Source: Clostridia bacterium (GTDB lineage: Bacteria; Bacillota; Clostridia; Oscillospirales; CAG-272). Taken from it: a stretch of 48,384 bases of DNA. The notes under the pieces were generated by a model. That model did no database searches, was not told where the DNA came from, and saw only the letters and a program-made list of their open reading frames with translations. Of this stretch, positions 17,803-25,720 are shown piece by piece. Made by a program: the position numbers and the translations under genes. Each line of letters opens with the position of its first letter. Positions within the stretch are counted from its first letter, which is position 1. The DNA lies in contig JAFTLK010000358.1 in the NCBI GenBank assembly GCA_017455975.1, forward strand, positions 1 through 48,384, in the 5' to 3' direction.

Positions 17803-19272
17803 ATGGACCACATCCGCATTCATCCCGACGACAATGTCGCCGTTGCGCTCAAGCCTCTTGCGAAAGGCATGTCTGTCTGCGGCGTCACACTGTGTGACGA
17901 CATTCCGCCGGGTCATAAATTCGCACTGACGGGCATTGCAAAGAACGAAAACATTCTGAAATACGGCGCTCCCATCGGCCACGCAACCGAAGCCGTTGCC
18001 CCCGGTGCGTGGGTACACACGCACAACACAAAGACAAATCTGTCCGATGTTCTCGATTACACCTACTGCCCGGTGCATCCTTCTCTGCCGTCACAGCCGC
18101 CGCGAACCTTCCGTGGTTATCGCCGCCCCGACGGCCGGGTCGGCATCCGCAACGAAATCTGGATCATTCCGACCGTCGGATGCGTCAACAGTCCGGCACA
18201 GGCACTTGCAAAGGAAGCTGCGTCTTTTGTACACGGCACCGTTGACGGCGTTTATGCATTCCCGCATCCCTACGGCTGCTCCCAGCTCGGCGGCGACCAC
18301 CGTAATACACAGCGCGCGCTTGCCGGGCTCGTCCGTCACCCGAATGCCGGCGGTGTTCTGGTGCTCGGACTCGGCTGCGAGAATAATAACATAACGGAAT
18401 TCCGTGCTGTTCTGGGAGACATTGACGAATCCCGCGTGAAGTTTTTGAACTGCCAGGATGTCAGCGACGAGATCGGTGCGGGGCTTGCGCTTCTGCGTGA
18501 ACTCTGCGATACAGCGGCCGATGATGTGCGGGAGGACATTCCCGCCTCGGAGCTGATCGTGGGCCTCAAATGCGGCGGCTCGGACGGTTATTCCGGCATT
18601 ACGGCAAATCCGTGCGTCGGCGTGTTCTCCGACATGCTGACCGCTCAGGGCGGAACAGCGATTCTGACCGAGGTACCGGAAATGTTCGGTGCAGAGGAGC
18701 TGCTCATGGCACGGTGCGAAAACGAAGCGCTGTTTGCAAAGACGGTATCCCTTATCAACGACTTCAAGCGCTACTTCCAAAGCCATGACCAGCCGGTCTA
18801 TGAAAATCCCTCTCCCGGCAACAAAGCCGGCGGCATCACGACGCTTGAGGATAAGTCCCTCGGCTGCACGCAGAAATCCGGCTCTGCACCCGTCCGTGCG
18901 GTCATCGGCTACGGTGACCCGACAGAAACACGCGGTCTGCACCTGCTCTCCGCTCCCGGCAATGACCTTGTCGCCTCGACCGCTCTTGCGGTATCGGGTG
19001 CGCACATTGTCCTGTTCACGACCGGCCGCGGCACACCGTTCGGCTGTCCCGTTCCGACCGTCAAGATTTCATCCAACACCGCACTTGCCGAAAAAAAGCG
19101 GAACTGGATCGACTTTGATGCCGGCATCATCTGCGAAACAGGTGACATTACTGCCGCCGGCGAGGCACTGTACGACTATGTGCTCGCGCTTGCCTCCGGT
19201 GAGATCCGTACAAAGAACGAGAAAATGGGATACCGTGATATCGCCATTTTCAAAAACGGCGTTACGCTGTGA
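17803..19272 (+). CDS. uxaA: Altronate dehydratase
   Basis: 489 residues. The N-terminal SAF domain (about 1-95) includes DNVAVALKPLAKG and HTHNTKTNL. The larger C-terminal dehydratase domain (about 105-489) has RPDGRVGIRNEIWIIPTVGC, GLGCENNN and LKCGGSDGYSG. It converts D-altronate to 2-keto-3-deoxygluconate using an Fe2+-type centre. AAGGAGGG overlaps the end of uxaB and lies 6 bases before the ATG, so translation is probably coupled. It is the last gene of the operon. Confidence 0.94.
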   Translation: MDHIRIHPDDNVAVALKPLAKGMSVCGVTLCDDIPPGHKFALTGIAKNENILKYGAPIGHATEAVAPGAWVHTHNTKTNLSDVLDYTYCPVHPSLPSQPPRTFRGYRRPDGRVGIRNEIWIIPTVGCVNSPAQALAKEAASFVHGTVDGVYAFPHPYGCSQLGGDHRNTQRALAGLVRHPNAGGVLVLGLGCENNNITEFRAVLGDIDESRVKFLNCQDVSDEIGAGLALLRELCDTAADDVREDIPASELIVGLKCGGSDGYSGITANPCVGVFSDMLTAQGGTAILTEVPEMFGAEELLMARCENEALFAKTVSLINDFKRYFQSHDQPVYENPSPGNKAGGITTLEDKSLGCTQKSGSAPVRAVIGYGDPTETRGLHLLSAPGNDLVASTALAVSGAHIVLFTTGRGTPFGCPVPTVKISSNTALAEKKRNWIDFDAGIICETGDITAAGEALYDYVLALASGEIRTKNEKMGYRDIAIFKNGVTL

Positions 19273-19345
19273 CGGTCACGCAGCAGCAGCCATACAGTGA
19301 CCGCTGCGCCGCAGCCGTCACCGCACGACTATCATAAATCAAAAT

Positions 19346-19383
19346 CCCCCTTTACACCGTAATCAAAACGGATGCAAAGGGGG
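19346..19383. terminator. Terminator between uxaA and the leftward isomerase gene
   Basis: CCCCCTTT (19346-19353) pairs with AAAGGGGG (19376-19383), extended by ACACCG/CGGATG. The leftward side ends in ATTTTGATTT, so it best serves the isomerase gene; the rightward tail is weaker. Confidence 0.75.
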
Positions 19384-19396
19384 TTATCCGGTTCTG

Positions 19397-19966
19397 TTAT
19401 TCCGGCTTTGTTTCGAGCTTCAGCGGGTAATCGCCGAGATGCTCCATCTTGAAGCCGTTTGCCTTGTATGCTTCGTAGTCGAACGCATCAAGCTCATCCA
19501 TTGCCAGCTTGTGGAACTCATAGAAATTGTACCACCATTCGTAGCCGGAACCGAGCTCTGCATTCAGATACGCATCGGCGATGTCACAGCCCATCTGCGG
19601 TGCGACATAGAACGCACCCATGGCGAGCACGTTGACACCGTTGCCTGTGATCGCACGCAGTGCGGCGGGAACACTTTCGACAACACCGGCATGGACACGC
19701 GGACACTTCGATGCGGCAATATGGATACCCATACCGGTACCGCAGAACAGCAATGCACGTTCAAAATTTCCCTCGGAGATCTGTGCACCGACGCGCAGAC
19801 CCACACGGTGGAACATGTTCTCGGTATCCTCGACATTGGGATCGGTCACACCGAGGTCGGTGATCTTCCAGCCCTTTGCACGCAGATGCGCACATACCGC
19901 TTCCTTCAGCGGATAGCCTGCAAAGTCAGCACCGACGACCAGATATTTGTCTTTGACAGTTTTCAT
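19397..19966 (-). CDS. RpiB/LacAB-family sugar-phosphate isomerase, atypical
   Basis: 189 residues; RpiB proteins are usually about 150. The fold signature VVGADFAGYPLKEAV and the catalytic CGTGMG motif (C75) are present. The Asp-His pair normally found near residues 9-10 of RpiB reads Asp-Phe here (D14, F15), and about 40 extra C-terminal residues follow (YEWWYNFYEFHKLAMDEL). The protein therefore probably acts on a sugar phosphate other than ribose 5-phosphate. Start at 19966 with GAGG 9 bases upstream; the longer reading frame begins within the promoter. Its position after uxaA may be incidental since it is convergent. Confidence 0.82.
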   Translation of the reverse strand: MKTVKDKYLVVGADFAGYPLKEAVCAHLRAKGWKITDLGVTDPNVEDTENMFHRVGLRVGAQISEGNFERALLFCGTGMGIHIAASKCPRVHAGVVESVPAALRAITGNGVNVLAMGAFYVAPQMGCDIADAYLNAELGSGYEWWYNFYEFHKLAMDELDAFDYEAYKANGFKMEHLGDYPLKLETKPE

Positions 19967-20024
19967 AAGTATACCTCTTTTCCTGTTTGAATGACGATCA
20001 TGTTTGGATTTCTCCGTTGTGCTC

Positions 20025-20053
20025 ATTATATCACACACCTCCGACTTTGTCAA
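20025..20053 (-). promoter_or_regulatory. Promoter of the isomerase gene
   Basis: Read leftward: perfect -35 TTGACA (20053-20048), 17-base spacer, perfect -10 TATAAT (20030-20025), preceded by TGTGA. Confidence 0.85.
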
Positions 20054-20096
20054 GTACAGACAATCACGTATTTCTTATCCGACAGACAATATTCCC

Positions 20097-20125
20097 TTGA
20101 CAATTTTCTTTCGCCGCGTTATAAT
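20097..20125 (+). promoter_or_regulatory. Orphan consensus promoter facing the IS1182-type element
   Basis: Perfect TTGACA (20097-20102), 17 bases, perfect TATAAT (20120-20125). No gene follows: the IS element begins about 84 bases downstream and its transposase points the other way. The original target gene was probably lost when the element came in. Otherwise 20054-20208 holds only a small hairpin (ATTCAT/ATGAAT). Confidence 0.75.
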
Positions 20126-20348
20126 AAACTCTCTGTCCGAGATAAGTATTGGTGTGTATAACTGACCTTTTTATTCATTTTCTATGAATGCTCATAAGCA
20201 AATGAAAAGGAACTGTTGCAAGTCCCCCCACAAAGGACTTACAACAGTTCCTTCAATTTTTCCGAAAAGAAAACCAACAGTTAGCACAGCAAAACAAGAG
20301 TGATCGAAAAATCACTCTGAAAATGATTATAAAAAGACTCAAACAAGA

Positions 20349-21893
20349 TCAAGCAGCGGAGGAAATCTGGAAAAGATCAGACAAAACGCGGTGATTTTGG
20401 ATGCGATTGCATAGTTTTTGAATATTAAAGGCAAACGCGAGCAGGAAAAACTGCATTTCAATGTTCCGTTTGCCGCGGAAGAGGAATCTGCGGAAGGCAT
20501 AGTCCTGTTTGAGAACGCCGAAGGCACCTTCGACCTGAATGGATCGATTGACGCGGAGCAGAACCACTTCATCGCTGACGATATTGTCAAGAGACTGGCG
20601 CCGGTGCTCTAAAAATTGCTGATTGACCTTGATTTCACGGAAGCCGCGCTTGCTTTTATGGCATTTTCCGAGATGAGAACATCCGGCACAGGTTTCGTTT
20701 CGATAAATGCGGATGTGCGTTTTGTAACCGTTCGCGGTAATTTTGGTTTCTTCCCGACAAAAGCGCAGAATCTCGCCATTTTCGCAGATAAAGCAGTCGG
20801 ATTCTTCGTCATACTGCATGTGTTCAATGCTGTATTTGTCAGCCTTATACGCGCGTGTTTTGCTGATTTCGTAGTTTGTCGGCTTGATGAAGGATTTCTG
20901 TCCGTGTTCTTCCAGATACTGATAATTCTCGGAGCTTTCATATCCCGCATCGGCGATGATCTGTTCCATTCTTCTGCCGGTGTGACTGTGAAACCGCTCC
21001 AAAAACGGAATCAGGGTCTGTACGTCGGTGCAGTTGGAGAAAGCACCGCAGGCAACGATGTATTCGCTTTCCACACCGATCTGGATGTTATATCCGGGCT
21101 TGAGCTGACCGTTGCGCATATAGTCATCCTTCATACGCATAAAGGTCGCGTCGGTATCGGTTTTGGAATAGCTGTTACGGTACTTCATTTTGCCGAGATG
21201 TCCCAGATATTCAGCTTTTTTTGTGAGAAAACCGCCGAGAAGCTCAATATCCTTTTGCAGCTGTGTCTTCCTTTTGCCGCTGCCGTGCACAAATTCCAGA
21301 CCTGTTATGGCGGTATGGCTGTAAAGAGCCTCATATGCGTCCTCAATCGTGACGCACGAGACCATTCCGTAACGCTCTGCTATGACCGGAAGCTGCCCCT
21401 CGATCTTAGCGGTCAGTTTTTTCAGATTCTTTTCGACGGCTTTTTTCCATACAAAGGTATACCGATTGGCATAAGCTTCTAACTTTGTTCCGTCCACGAA
21501 CATATTCTTAAACTTTACTTCTCCGAGCACACACAGCCGATCTACCAGCTGATAGAACAGATCCTCGATCACATCTGCCAAACGCTTATCTAAAAAACGA
21601 TCGATCGTACTGTGATCCGGTACCGGTTCTCCCTGCAGAATCCACATAAACCGGATGTCTGTCCGACAGGCTTCCTCGATCTGTCGGGTGGAGAACCGTC
21701 TCTGCATATAACCAAACACGACCAACTCAAATAAGGTTTCCGGACTGACCTTCCGCCATCTTCGGACATATCTCTTGTACAGTTCGGTGTAATCCAGCTC
21801 CTCGCAGATTTCTATCAATTTCCGCACAGGATCGTTCTCCGCGATTTTTACTCCCAATTCCATCGGTAATACCAGTTGACTTCTGTCTCTCAT
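20349..21893 (-). CDS. IS1182-family transposase
   Basis: 514 residues, intact. The N-terminal DUF772-like region includes LFELVVFGYMQRRFSTRQIEEACRTD and PDHSTIDRFLDKRL. A DDE catalytic core follows: FVDGTKLEAYANRYTF (first Asp), IIADAGYESSENY (second Asp) and VEGAFGVLKQDYAFRRFLFRG (Glu). A zinc-ribbon-like CAGCSHLGKCHKSKRG lies before the last block. It catalyses movement of the surrounding element. The promoter is probably the GTGTATAAT at about 21940-21950 within the right end. Confidence 0.95.
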   Translation of the reverse strand: MRDRSQLVLPMELGVKIAENDPVRKLIEICEELDYTELYKRYVRRWRKVSPETLFELVVFGYMQRRFSTRQIEEACRTDIRFMWILQGEPVPDHSTIDRFLDKRLADVIEDLFYQLVDRLCVLGEVKFKNMFVDGTKLEAYANRYTFVWKKAVEKNLKKLTAKIEGQLPVIAERYGMVSCVTIEDAYEALYSHTAITGLEFVHGSGKRKTQLQKDIELLGGFLTKKAEYLGHLGKMKYRNSYSKTDTDATFMRMKDDYMRNGQLKPGYNIQIGVESEYIVACGAFSNCTDVQTLIPFLERFHSHTGRRMEQIIADAGYESSENYQYLEEHGQKSFIKPTNYEISKTRAYKADKYSIEHMQYDEESDCFICENGEILRFCREETKITANGYKTHIRIYRNETCAGCSHLGKCHKSKRGFREIKVNQQFLEHRRQSLDNIVSDEVVLLRVNRSIQVEGAFGVLKQDYAFRRFLFRGKRNIEMQFFLLAFAFNIQKLCNRIQNHRVLSDLFQISSAA

Positions 21894-21946
21894 TGTGGTA
21901 TAATATCCTCGCTTTCTTGTTGATGATGTTTAGCGATTTTATTATA

Positions 21947-22024
21947 CACGAAAGCAGCGAACCGTTCAATACCTTTCGGTAAAGAACGGTTCGTCTTTTT
22001 TATGGGGCTTAATGCGACAGCCCC
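21947..22024 (-). repeat. IS right-end sequence with promoter-proximal hairpin, copy 1
   Basis: Contains the stem GAACCGTTC/GAACGGTTC (8-9 bp) followed by TCTTTTTTAT and the terminal inverted repeat. A diverged copy lies at 25230-25307. The hairpin with T-run, read toward the outside, could insulate the element from neighbouring transcription. Confidence 0.8.
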
Positions 22025-22895
22025 TATCCCTCATAGAAACCGAGGTCAGCGGAATCGCGTTCCAATTAAAATGCTCTTGAGATTTAAGCAGTTCCAATAG
22101 CCTTTTCTGACGCTCATCACTTGCTATCTTCATTCTCAACGGGAAAAAGGTTGATGCCATCAGGCAATCCGACATTCTCCCTTCTTTTACAAAATACGGG
22201 AAATAAGCGCCCCTTTCCTCGTTCCATAAATATTGATTGATGCTTTGCTTCAGACGATTTTTTCTACACTCAATTTCTTCCGCATCATTTGTTTTTCCAA
22301 ACTCAAGTGCAAGTAATCCCGTATAATGACATCCAACGTAAACCTCAACGTTGGTATCCACGGGAGCATATTCTCCCGCATAACCGAGATGCGGAATGAA
22401 GGTCTCCTCAAAAACTGCAGTGATAAGTCCTGTATTTGAATCCTGACGGTTGAAAAACCACCAATCCAAATATTTTTTTAACATATCATAGGTTGCCAGC
22501 TTCAGCTTTTCGTCGGTTGAACCTTGTATCACATGATAGGCAACATCAAATAGCTTTGGCAACGAAGAAACGTTTTCGGTCTGTTGAGGGAAATTTTCTC
22601 CGGCAACCTTGCCGGGCAACACATCAGCCCCCCAAAGGCATATCCGTCCGTCATCCTTTTGCGACTCAATAAAATTCCAAAGAGATGTCTCCGCAAATTC
22701 TCGATTAATCCATTTATATCCACACAAAGCCAAGGAAGAGTCCAACTGCCACCACTGCTTTCCGTATGCCCCTCCCGGTGAAAAATAAGGATAGTTAAAT
22801 CCGTATTTTTGAGCGTGATCCTGTTTGCACGCTTCAAGACACTCTATTGCATATTCCAAATCACTTTGTTGTAGAAATGAAGATTTGATTTCCAT
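21966..22895 (-). pseudogene. (alpha/alpha)6-barrel glycosidase truncated by the IS1182-type element
   Basis: About 290 native residues, followed by 19 residues read from the IS end (GCRIKPHKKDEPFF) before a stop. The native part resembles GH63/GH37-type glycosidases: GGAYGKQWWQLDSSLALCGY, WGADVLPGK, ENVSSLPKLFDVAY, LDWWFFNRQD and YAPVDTNVEVYVG. The usual C-terminal part is missing and is not found beyond the element, so loss of function is likely. The start at 22895 is preferred because GAGGT lies 6-7 bases upstream. It is divergent from the XRE-S24 repressor across the palindromic operator. Confidence 0.75.
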
Positions 22896-22945
22896 ACAGC
22901 ACCTCATTTTTTGTTGTCTATTGGTATAACTATAGTATATTTCTT

Positions 22946-22976
22946 CGCAAATTGCAATAGCAAGTTGCAATTTGCG
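22946..22976. promoter_or_regulatory. Palindromic operator between glycosidase and XRE-S24 genes
   Basis: Perfect 12-bp inverted repeat CGCAAATTGCAA (22946-22957) / TTGCAATTTGCG (22965-22976) around 7 bases. It lies 39 bases before the repressor ATG and 51 before the glycosidase start, where it would overlap promoters in both directions. It is the natural binding site for the adjacent XRE-S24 protein. Confidence 0.75.
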
Positions 22977-23014
22977 TCTGTTTATTTTTTCATCATGATA
23001 ATAGTGGCATATTT

Positions 23015-23728
23015 ATGAAAACTTTTGCTGAAAATCTAAAACACGCCAGAATCGAGCGTGGTCTTTCACAGGAACAGCTTGCTAAACTGATCGGAGTAAA
23101 ATCAGGTTCGGTTATATATAACTGGGAAAGCTGCACATCGAGACCCGATATTGATAAGATTTTCAAAATTTACGAAGTGCTTCAAATCTCAGCGAACTAT
23201 CTGTTCAATACGTCCGATGACTATCCCTCCACTGAGGAAATGAGTGTCATAAAAAAATACCGCACGCTTGATACATTCGGACGGGATGCGGTAGATACTA
23301 TTTTGAATATCGAATATGAGCGCATTATGGCTGCTGTGCCTAAAAAGAAGAAAACACGTATGCTGAAGATCAAATTTTACAGTGATCCCACTTCTGCCGG
23401 TACCGATAATTTCCTCGTTGAAACCATTCCGGATGAAATCTGGGTCAAAGAGACAGAGGAAGCAGAACGTGCCGATTTTGTCATTCCTATCCGGGGCAAC
23501 AGTATGGAGCCGACATTTTATGACGAAAGCTATATATTCGTTGAAAAGACAGAAAGTGTGGATATTGGCGAAATCGGTATCTTTGTCGTCAACGGTGAGG
23601 TGTTCATCAAAGAATTTGGAAACAACTGCCTGATTTCGCACAACAGGGAATACAGACCAAGAAAGATCGCTGCAGACGACAGTGTGTACTGCTGCGGCAG
23701 AGTGATTGGCATTGTGGATGAAACATAA
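23015..23728 (+). CDS. XRE-family repressor with S24 (LexA/CI-type) self-cleavage domain
   Basis: 237 residues. Helix-turn-helix at residues 1-62 (RIERGLSQEQLAKLIGVKSGSV). A linker leads to an S24 peptidase domain with nucleophile S163 (RGNSMEPTF), general base K199 (VFIKE) and a candidate Ala-Gly cleavage site at A128-G129 (PTSAGTD). It should repress from the adjacent palindrome and be inactivated by RecA-stimulated self-cleavage or by an ImmA-type protease. Such proteins usually control prophages, ICEs or stress genes, but no such genes remain beside it. The ribosome binding site is weak. Base composition is more AT-rich than the flanking metabolic genes, pointing to acquisition. Confidence 0.9.
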   Translation: MKTFAENLKHARIERGLSQEQLAKLIGVKSGSVIYNWESCTSRPDIDKIFKIYEVLQISANYLFNTSDDYPSTEEMSVIKKYRTLDTFGRDAVDTILNIEYERIMAAVPKKKKTRMLKIKFYSDPTSAGTDNFLVETIPDEIWVKETEEAERADFVIPIRGNSMEPTFYDESYIFVEKTESVDIGEIGIFVVNGEVFIKEFGNNCLISHNREYRPRKIAADDSVYCCGRVIGIVDET

Positions 23729-23825
23729 ACTAAATATTATTTATTGTTATTTGCTTTTTTGATCATATAAAGTCGAATTTATTTCAAATTTCATATACTT
23801 TTTACTTGTATACTTGAATTTTATA

Positions 23826-23854
23826 TTGATTTCCAAGACTTTTTCTGGTATAAT
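23826..23854 (+). promoter_or_regulatory. Promoter of the DUF4143 ATPase gene
   Basis: -35 TTGATT (23826-23831), 17-base spacer, -10 TATAAT (23849-23854). The expected transcript begins about 25 bases before the ATG at 23886. Confidence 0.75.
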
Positions 23855-23885
23855 ATATATGCATATGAAAAAAGGAGGAACAATT

Positions 23886-25085
23886 ATGATTATCAGACCG
23901 GATTATATCAACGCAATCACGCCATATATCGATACACCGCTGGTAAAGATTCTGGCTGGTGTACGCCGCTGCGGGAAATCTACGATTCTTGAAATGATGA
24001 AAGAAGAATTGATCCGCCGCGGTATCAAAAAAGAAAATATTATCTTCCGAAAATACAACGAAATGGAAATCGATGATGGCTTTTCAGCAAAAGATATGTA
24101 CGATGAACTCAAGGGTATCATCATTGGAAAAGGAAGATGTTATCTGCTTCTTGATGAGTTACAGGAAATCGATGGCTGGGAAAAAGCAATCAACAGTCTT
24201 CTGGAAGGTGAAGACGTTGATATCTATGTCACAGGCTCCAATTCCAAACTGATGTCAAGCGAAATATCCACATATCTGACCGGACGCTACGTTTCTATTC
24301 CGGTATATACACTTTCATTCAAAGAATATTTGCAATTCAAATCGAAAACTCAGGATGAAGCAATATCCGCCTTTGATGAGTATTTGAAATTCGGTGGATT
24401 TCCTATCATTGGTATCAGCAATTTCGATACCAACTCTGCATACCAGGTTGTGGAGGGAATTTATGCCGCGGTCATCACCAGAGATATTTCAAAACGCCAT
24501 AAAATCCGCAACAAGGAACTTTTTGACCGTGTTGTACGTTTCATCATTGAAAACGTAGGAATGACATTTTCCGCGAATTCCATCGTAAAATTCTTGAAAA
24601 ACGAACACCGCAGCATTTCCGTTGAAACCATATACAATTATTTGAAATGGCTTGCGGATGCCTTCATAATCTATCCTTGTCACCGATATGATTTGCAGGG
24701 AAAATCCGTGCTGAAAACACAGGAAAAATATTATCTTTCCGATATATCCTTCAGATACAGCAAGATGGGTTTTGATCGCAAGATGATCTCTGCCATGTTG
24801 GAAAACATTGTGTATCTCGAAATGAGACGTCGAGGGTATGATGTCTATATCGGAAAGAATGGAACCAAGGAAATCGATTTTGTCGGTGTTCGCAGAGATG
24901 AAAAAATATATATTCAGGTCTGTGTAGAACTTCCTGTTGAATCCACCCGTGAAACCGACAACCTGATGGAAATCCGCGATCATTACCGCAAGTATGTCGT
25001 CTGCCGTGATGATCTGGCAATCGGTAATGATAACGGAATCGAAATCGTTCATATTGCTGATTTCCTTTTACGTGAGAATTGGTGA
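23886..25085 (+). CDS. AAA-family ATPase with DUF4143 domain
   Basis: 399 residues. The N-terminal AAA_14 domain has Walker A GVRRCGKS (25-32), Walker B CYLLLDELQE and sensor region VTGSNSKL. It is followed by SIPVYTLSFKEYL and the C-terminal DUF4143 domain, which ends in a PD-(D/E)XK-like strand pattern (GTKEIDFVGVRRDEKIYIQV). The family is widespread in gut anaerobes in many copies. Its function is unknown, with suggestions including DNA binding or mobile-element roles. GGAGGAAC lies 6 bases before the ATG; a longer frame starts upstream of the promoter. AT-rich like the XRE-S24 gene. Confidence 0.92.
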   Translation: MIIRPDYINAITPYIDTPLVKILAGVRRCGKSTILEMMKEELIRRGIKKENIIFRKYNEMEIDDGFSAKDMYDELKGIIIGKGRCYLLLDELQEIDGWEKAINSLLEGEDVDIYVTGSNSKLMSSEISTYLTGRYVSIPVYTLSFKEYLQFKSKTQDEAISAFDEYLKFGGFPIIGISNFDTNSAYQVVEGIYAAVITRDISKRHKIRNKELFDRVVRFIIENVGMTFSANSIVKFLKNEHRSISVETIYNYLKWLADAFIIYPCHRYDLQGKSVLKTQEKYYLSDISFRYSKMGFDRKMISAMLENIVYLEMRRRGYDVYIGKNGTKEIDFVGVRRDEKIYIQVCVELPVESTRETDNLMEIRDHYRKYVVCRDDLAIGNDNGIEIVHIADFLLRENW

Positions 25086-25229
25086 TGATCTATAAGGAAC
25101 ACGGACCGAGAACAATCAATTCCTATGACCGTGTTTACTATTGGGCATCAAAGTCCATATCGACATTAACGATAACCGTCTTACGATTACTTCTTCCCGG
25201 TGGTATGGTAAACAACACACAGAACTACA
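25086..25229. other. Intergenic stretch, no gene seen
   Basis: Holds an AACACGG/CCGTGTT inverted repeat (about 25099-25138) that may end the ATPase transcript, and otherwise nothing recognisable before the IS-end remnant. Confidence 0.4.
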
Positions 25230-25307
25230 CATGAAAGCAGCGAACCGCTCAATACCTTTCGGTAAAGAACGGTTCGTCTTTTTTATAAGGCTTAATGTGA
25301 CAGCTCC
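25230..25307 (-). repeat. Solo remnant of the IS1182-type right end, copy 2
   Basis: Aligns with 21947-22024 almost throughout (GAAAGCAGCGAACCG, then AATACCTTTCGGTAAAGAAC, then GGTTCGTCTTTTTTAT). Differences lie in the hairpin and in the terminal repeat (GGAGCTGTCACATTAAG). No transposase is attached. It marks an older insertion of the same family, mostly deleted. Confidence 0.8.
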
Positions 25308-25379
25308 ATGTATTAGGATGAATGTCCACGGATGGAATTACTTCATTGTAAGCACTAAAGATGTCCTTTCCTATCAAAA

Positions 25380-25592
25380 TTATGATGGATTGTCTCTTTC
25401 TCTTTTTAAATTATAATCTGTCGGAATTGACTTCATATGATTATGCATCGTTGAAAATGCTGTTACCATCACTGTATTATCACCGGATACAAAGTATTCG
25501 GTGATATCTATCAGATAGGGTGGAGCCAGAGCTACCCCTGCTTGCGAGAGAACAGTAAACATTCTGGAAAATTGACGATTGGAAACTATCAA
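25380..25592 (-). pseudogene. C-terminal fragment of a glycoside hydrolase (GH2-like sugar-binding fold)
   Basis: About 70 residues with no start codon of its own apart from TTG. The motif APPYLIDITEYFVSGDNTVMV matches the jelly-roll ending found in GH2 and rhamnosidase-type enzymes (PPY-x-hydrophobic-DIT followed by GDNT). The upstream part of the gene is absent; stop codons interrupt the frame at about 25600. It lies 73 bases from the IS-end remnant, so transposition and deletion probably destroyed the gene. The stretch 25593-25720 shows only short broken frames. Confidence 0.5.
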
Positions 25593-25720
25593 TATGGAAC
25601 GAAATAAAAATTTTCAAAGTATCGCGTGCTGCCAAACGATGTTTGAAGGACCGATGACCTCTTCTTTTGGCATCGGTATTACTGATTTTAATGATTCCTT
25701 TGATGTGTGTAAATCAGCTC

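Larger units (their letters stand above)
20209..22024. mobile_element. IS1182-type insertion sequence
   Basis: About 1.8 kb holding one transposase on the minus strand. The ends are imperfect inverted repeats: GGAACTGTTGCAAG at 20209 reading rightward and GGGGCTGTCGCATT at 22024 reading leftward (positions 1-2, 5-8 and 10-12 agree). Each end can also fold on itself: 20209-20225 with 20235-20251, and GGGGCT with AGCCCC at 22004-22024. No target-site duplication is visible. The right end sits inside a glycosidase gene whose 3' part is absent beyond the left end. Confidence 0.8.

Noticed and set aside
20616-21482. 288-residue hydrophobic-looking rightward frame
   Set aside because: Antisense to the IS1182-type transposase; no start signals.
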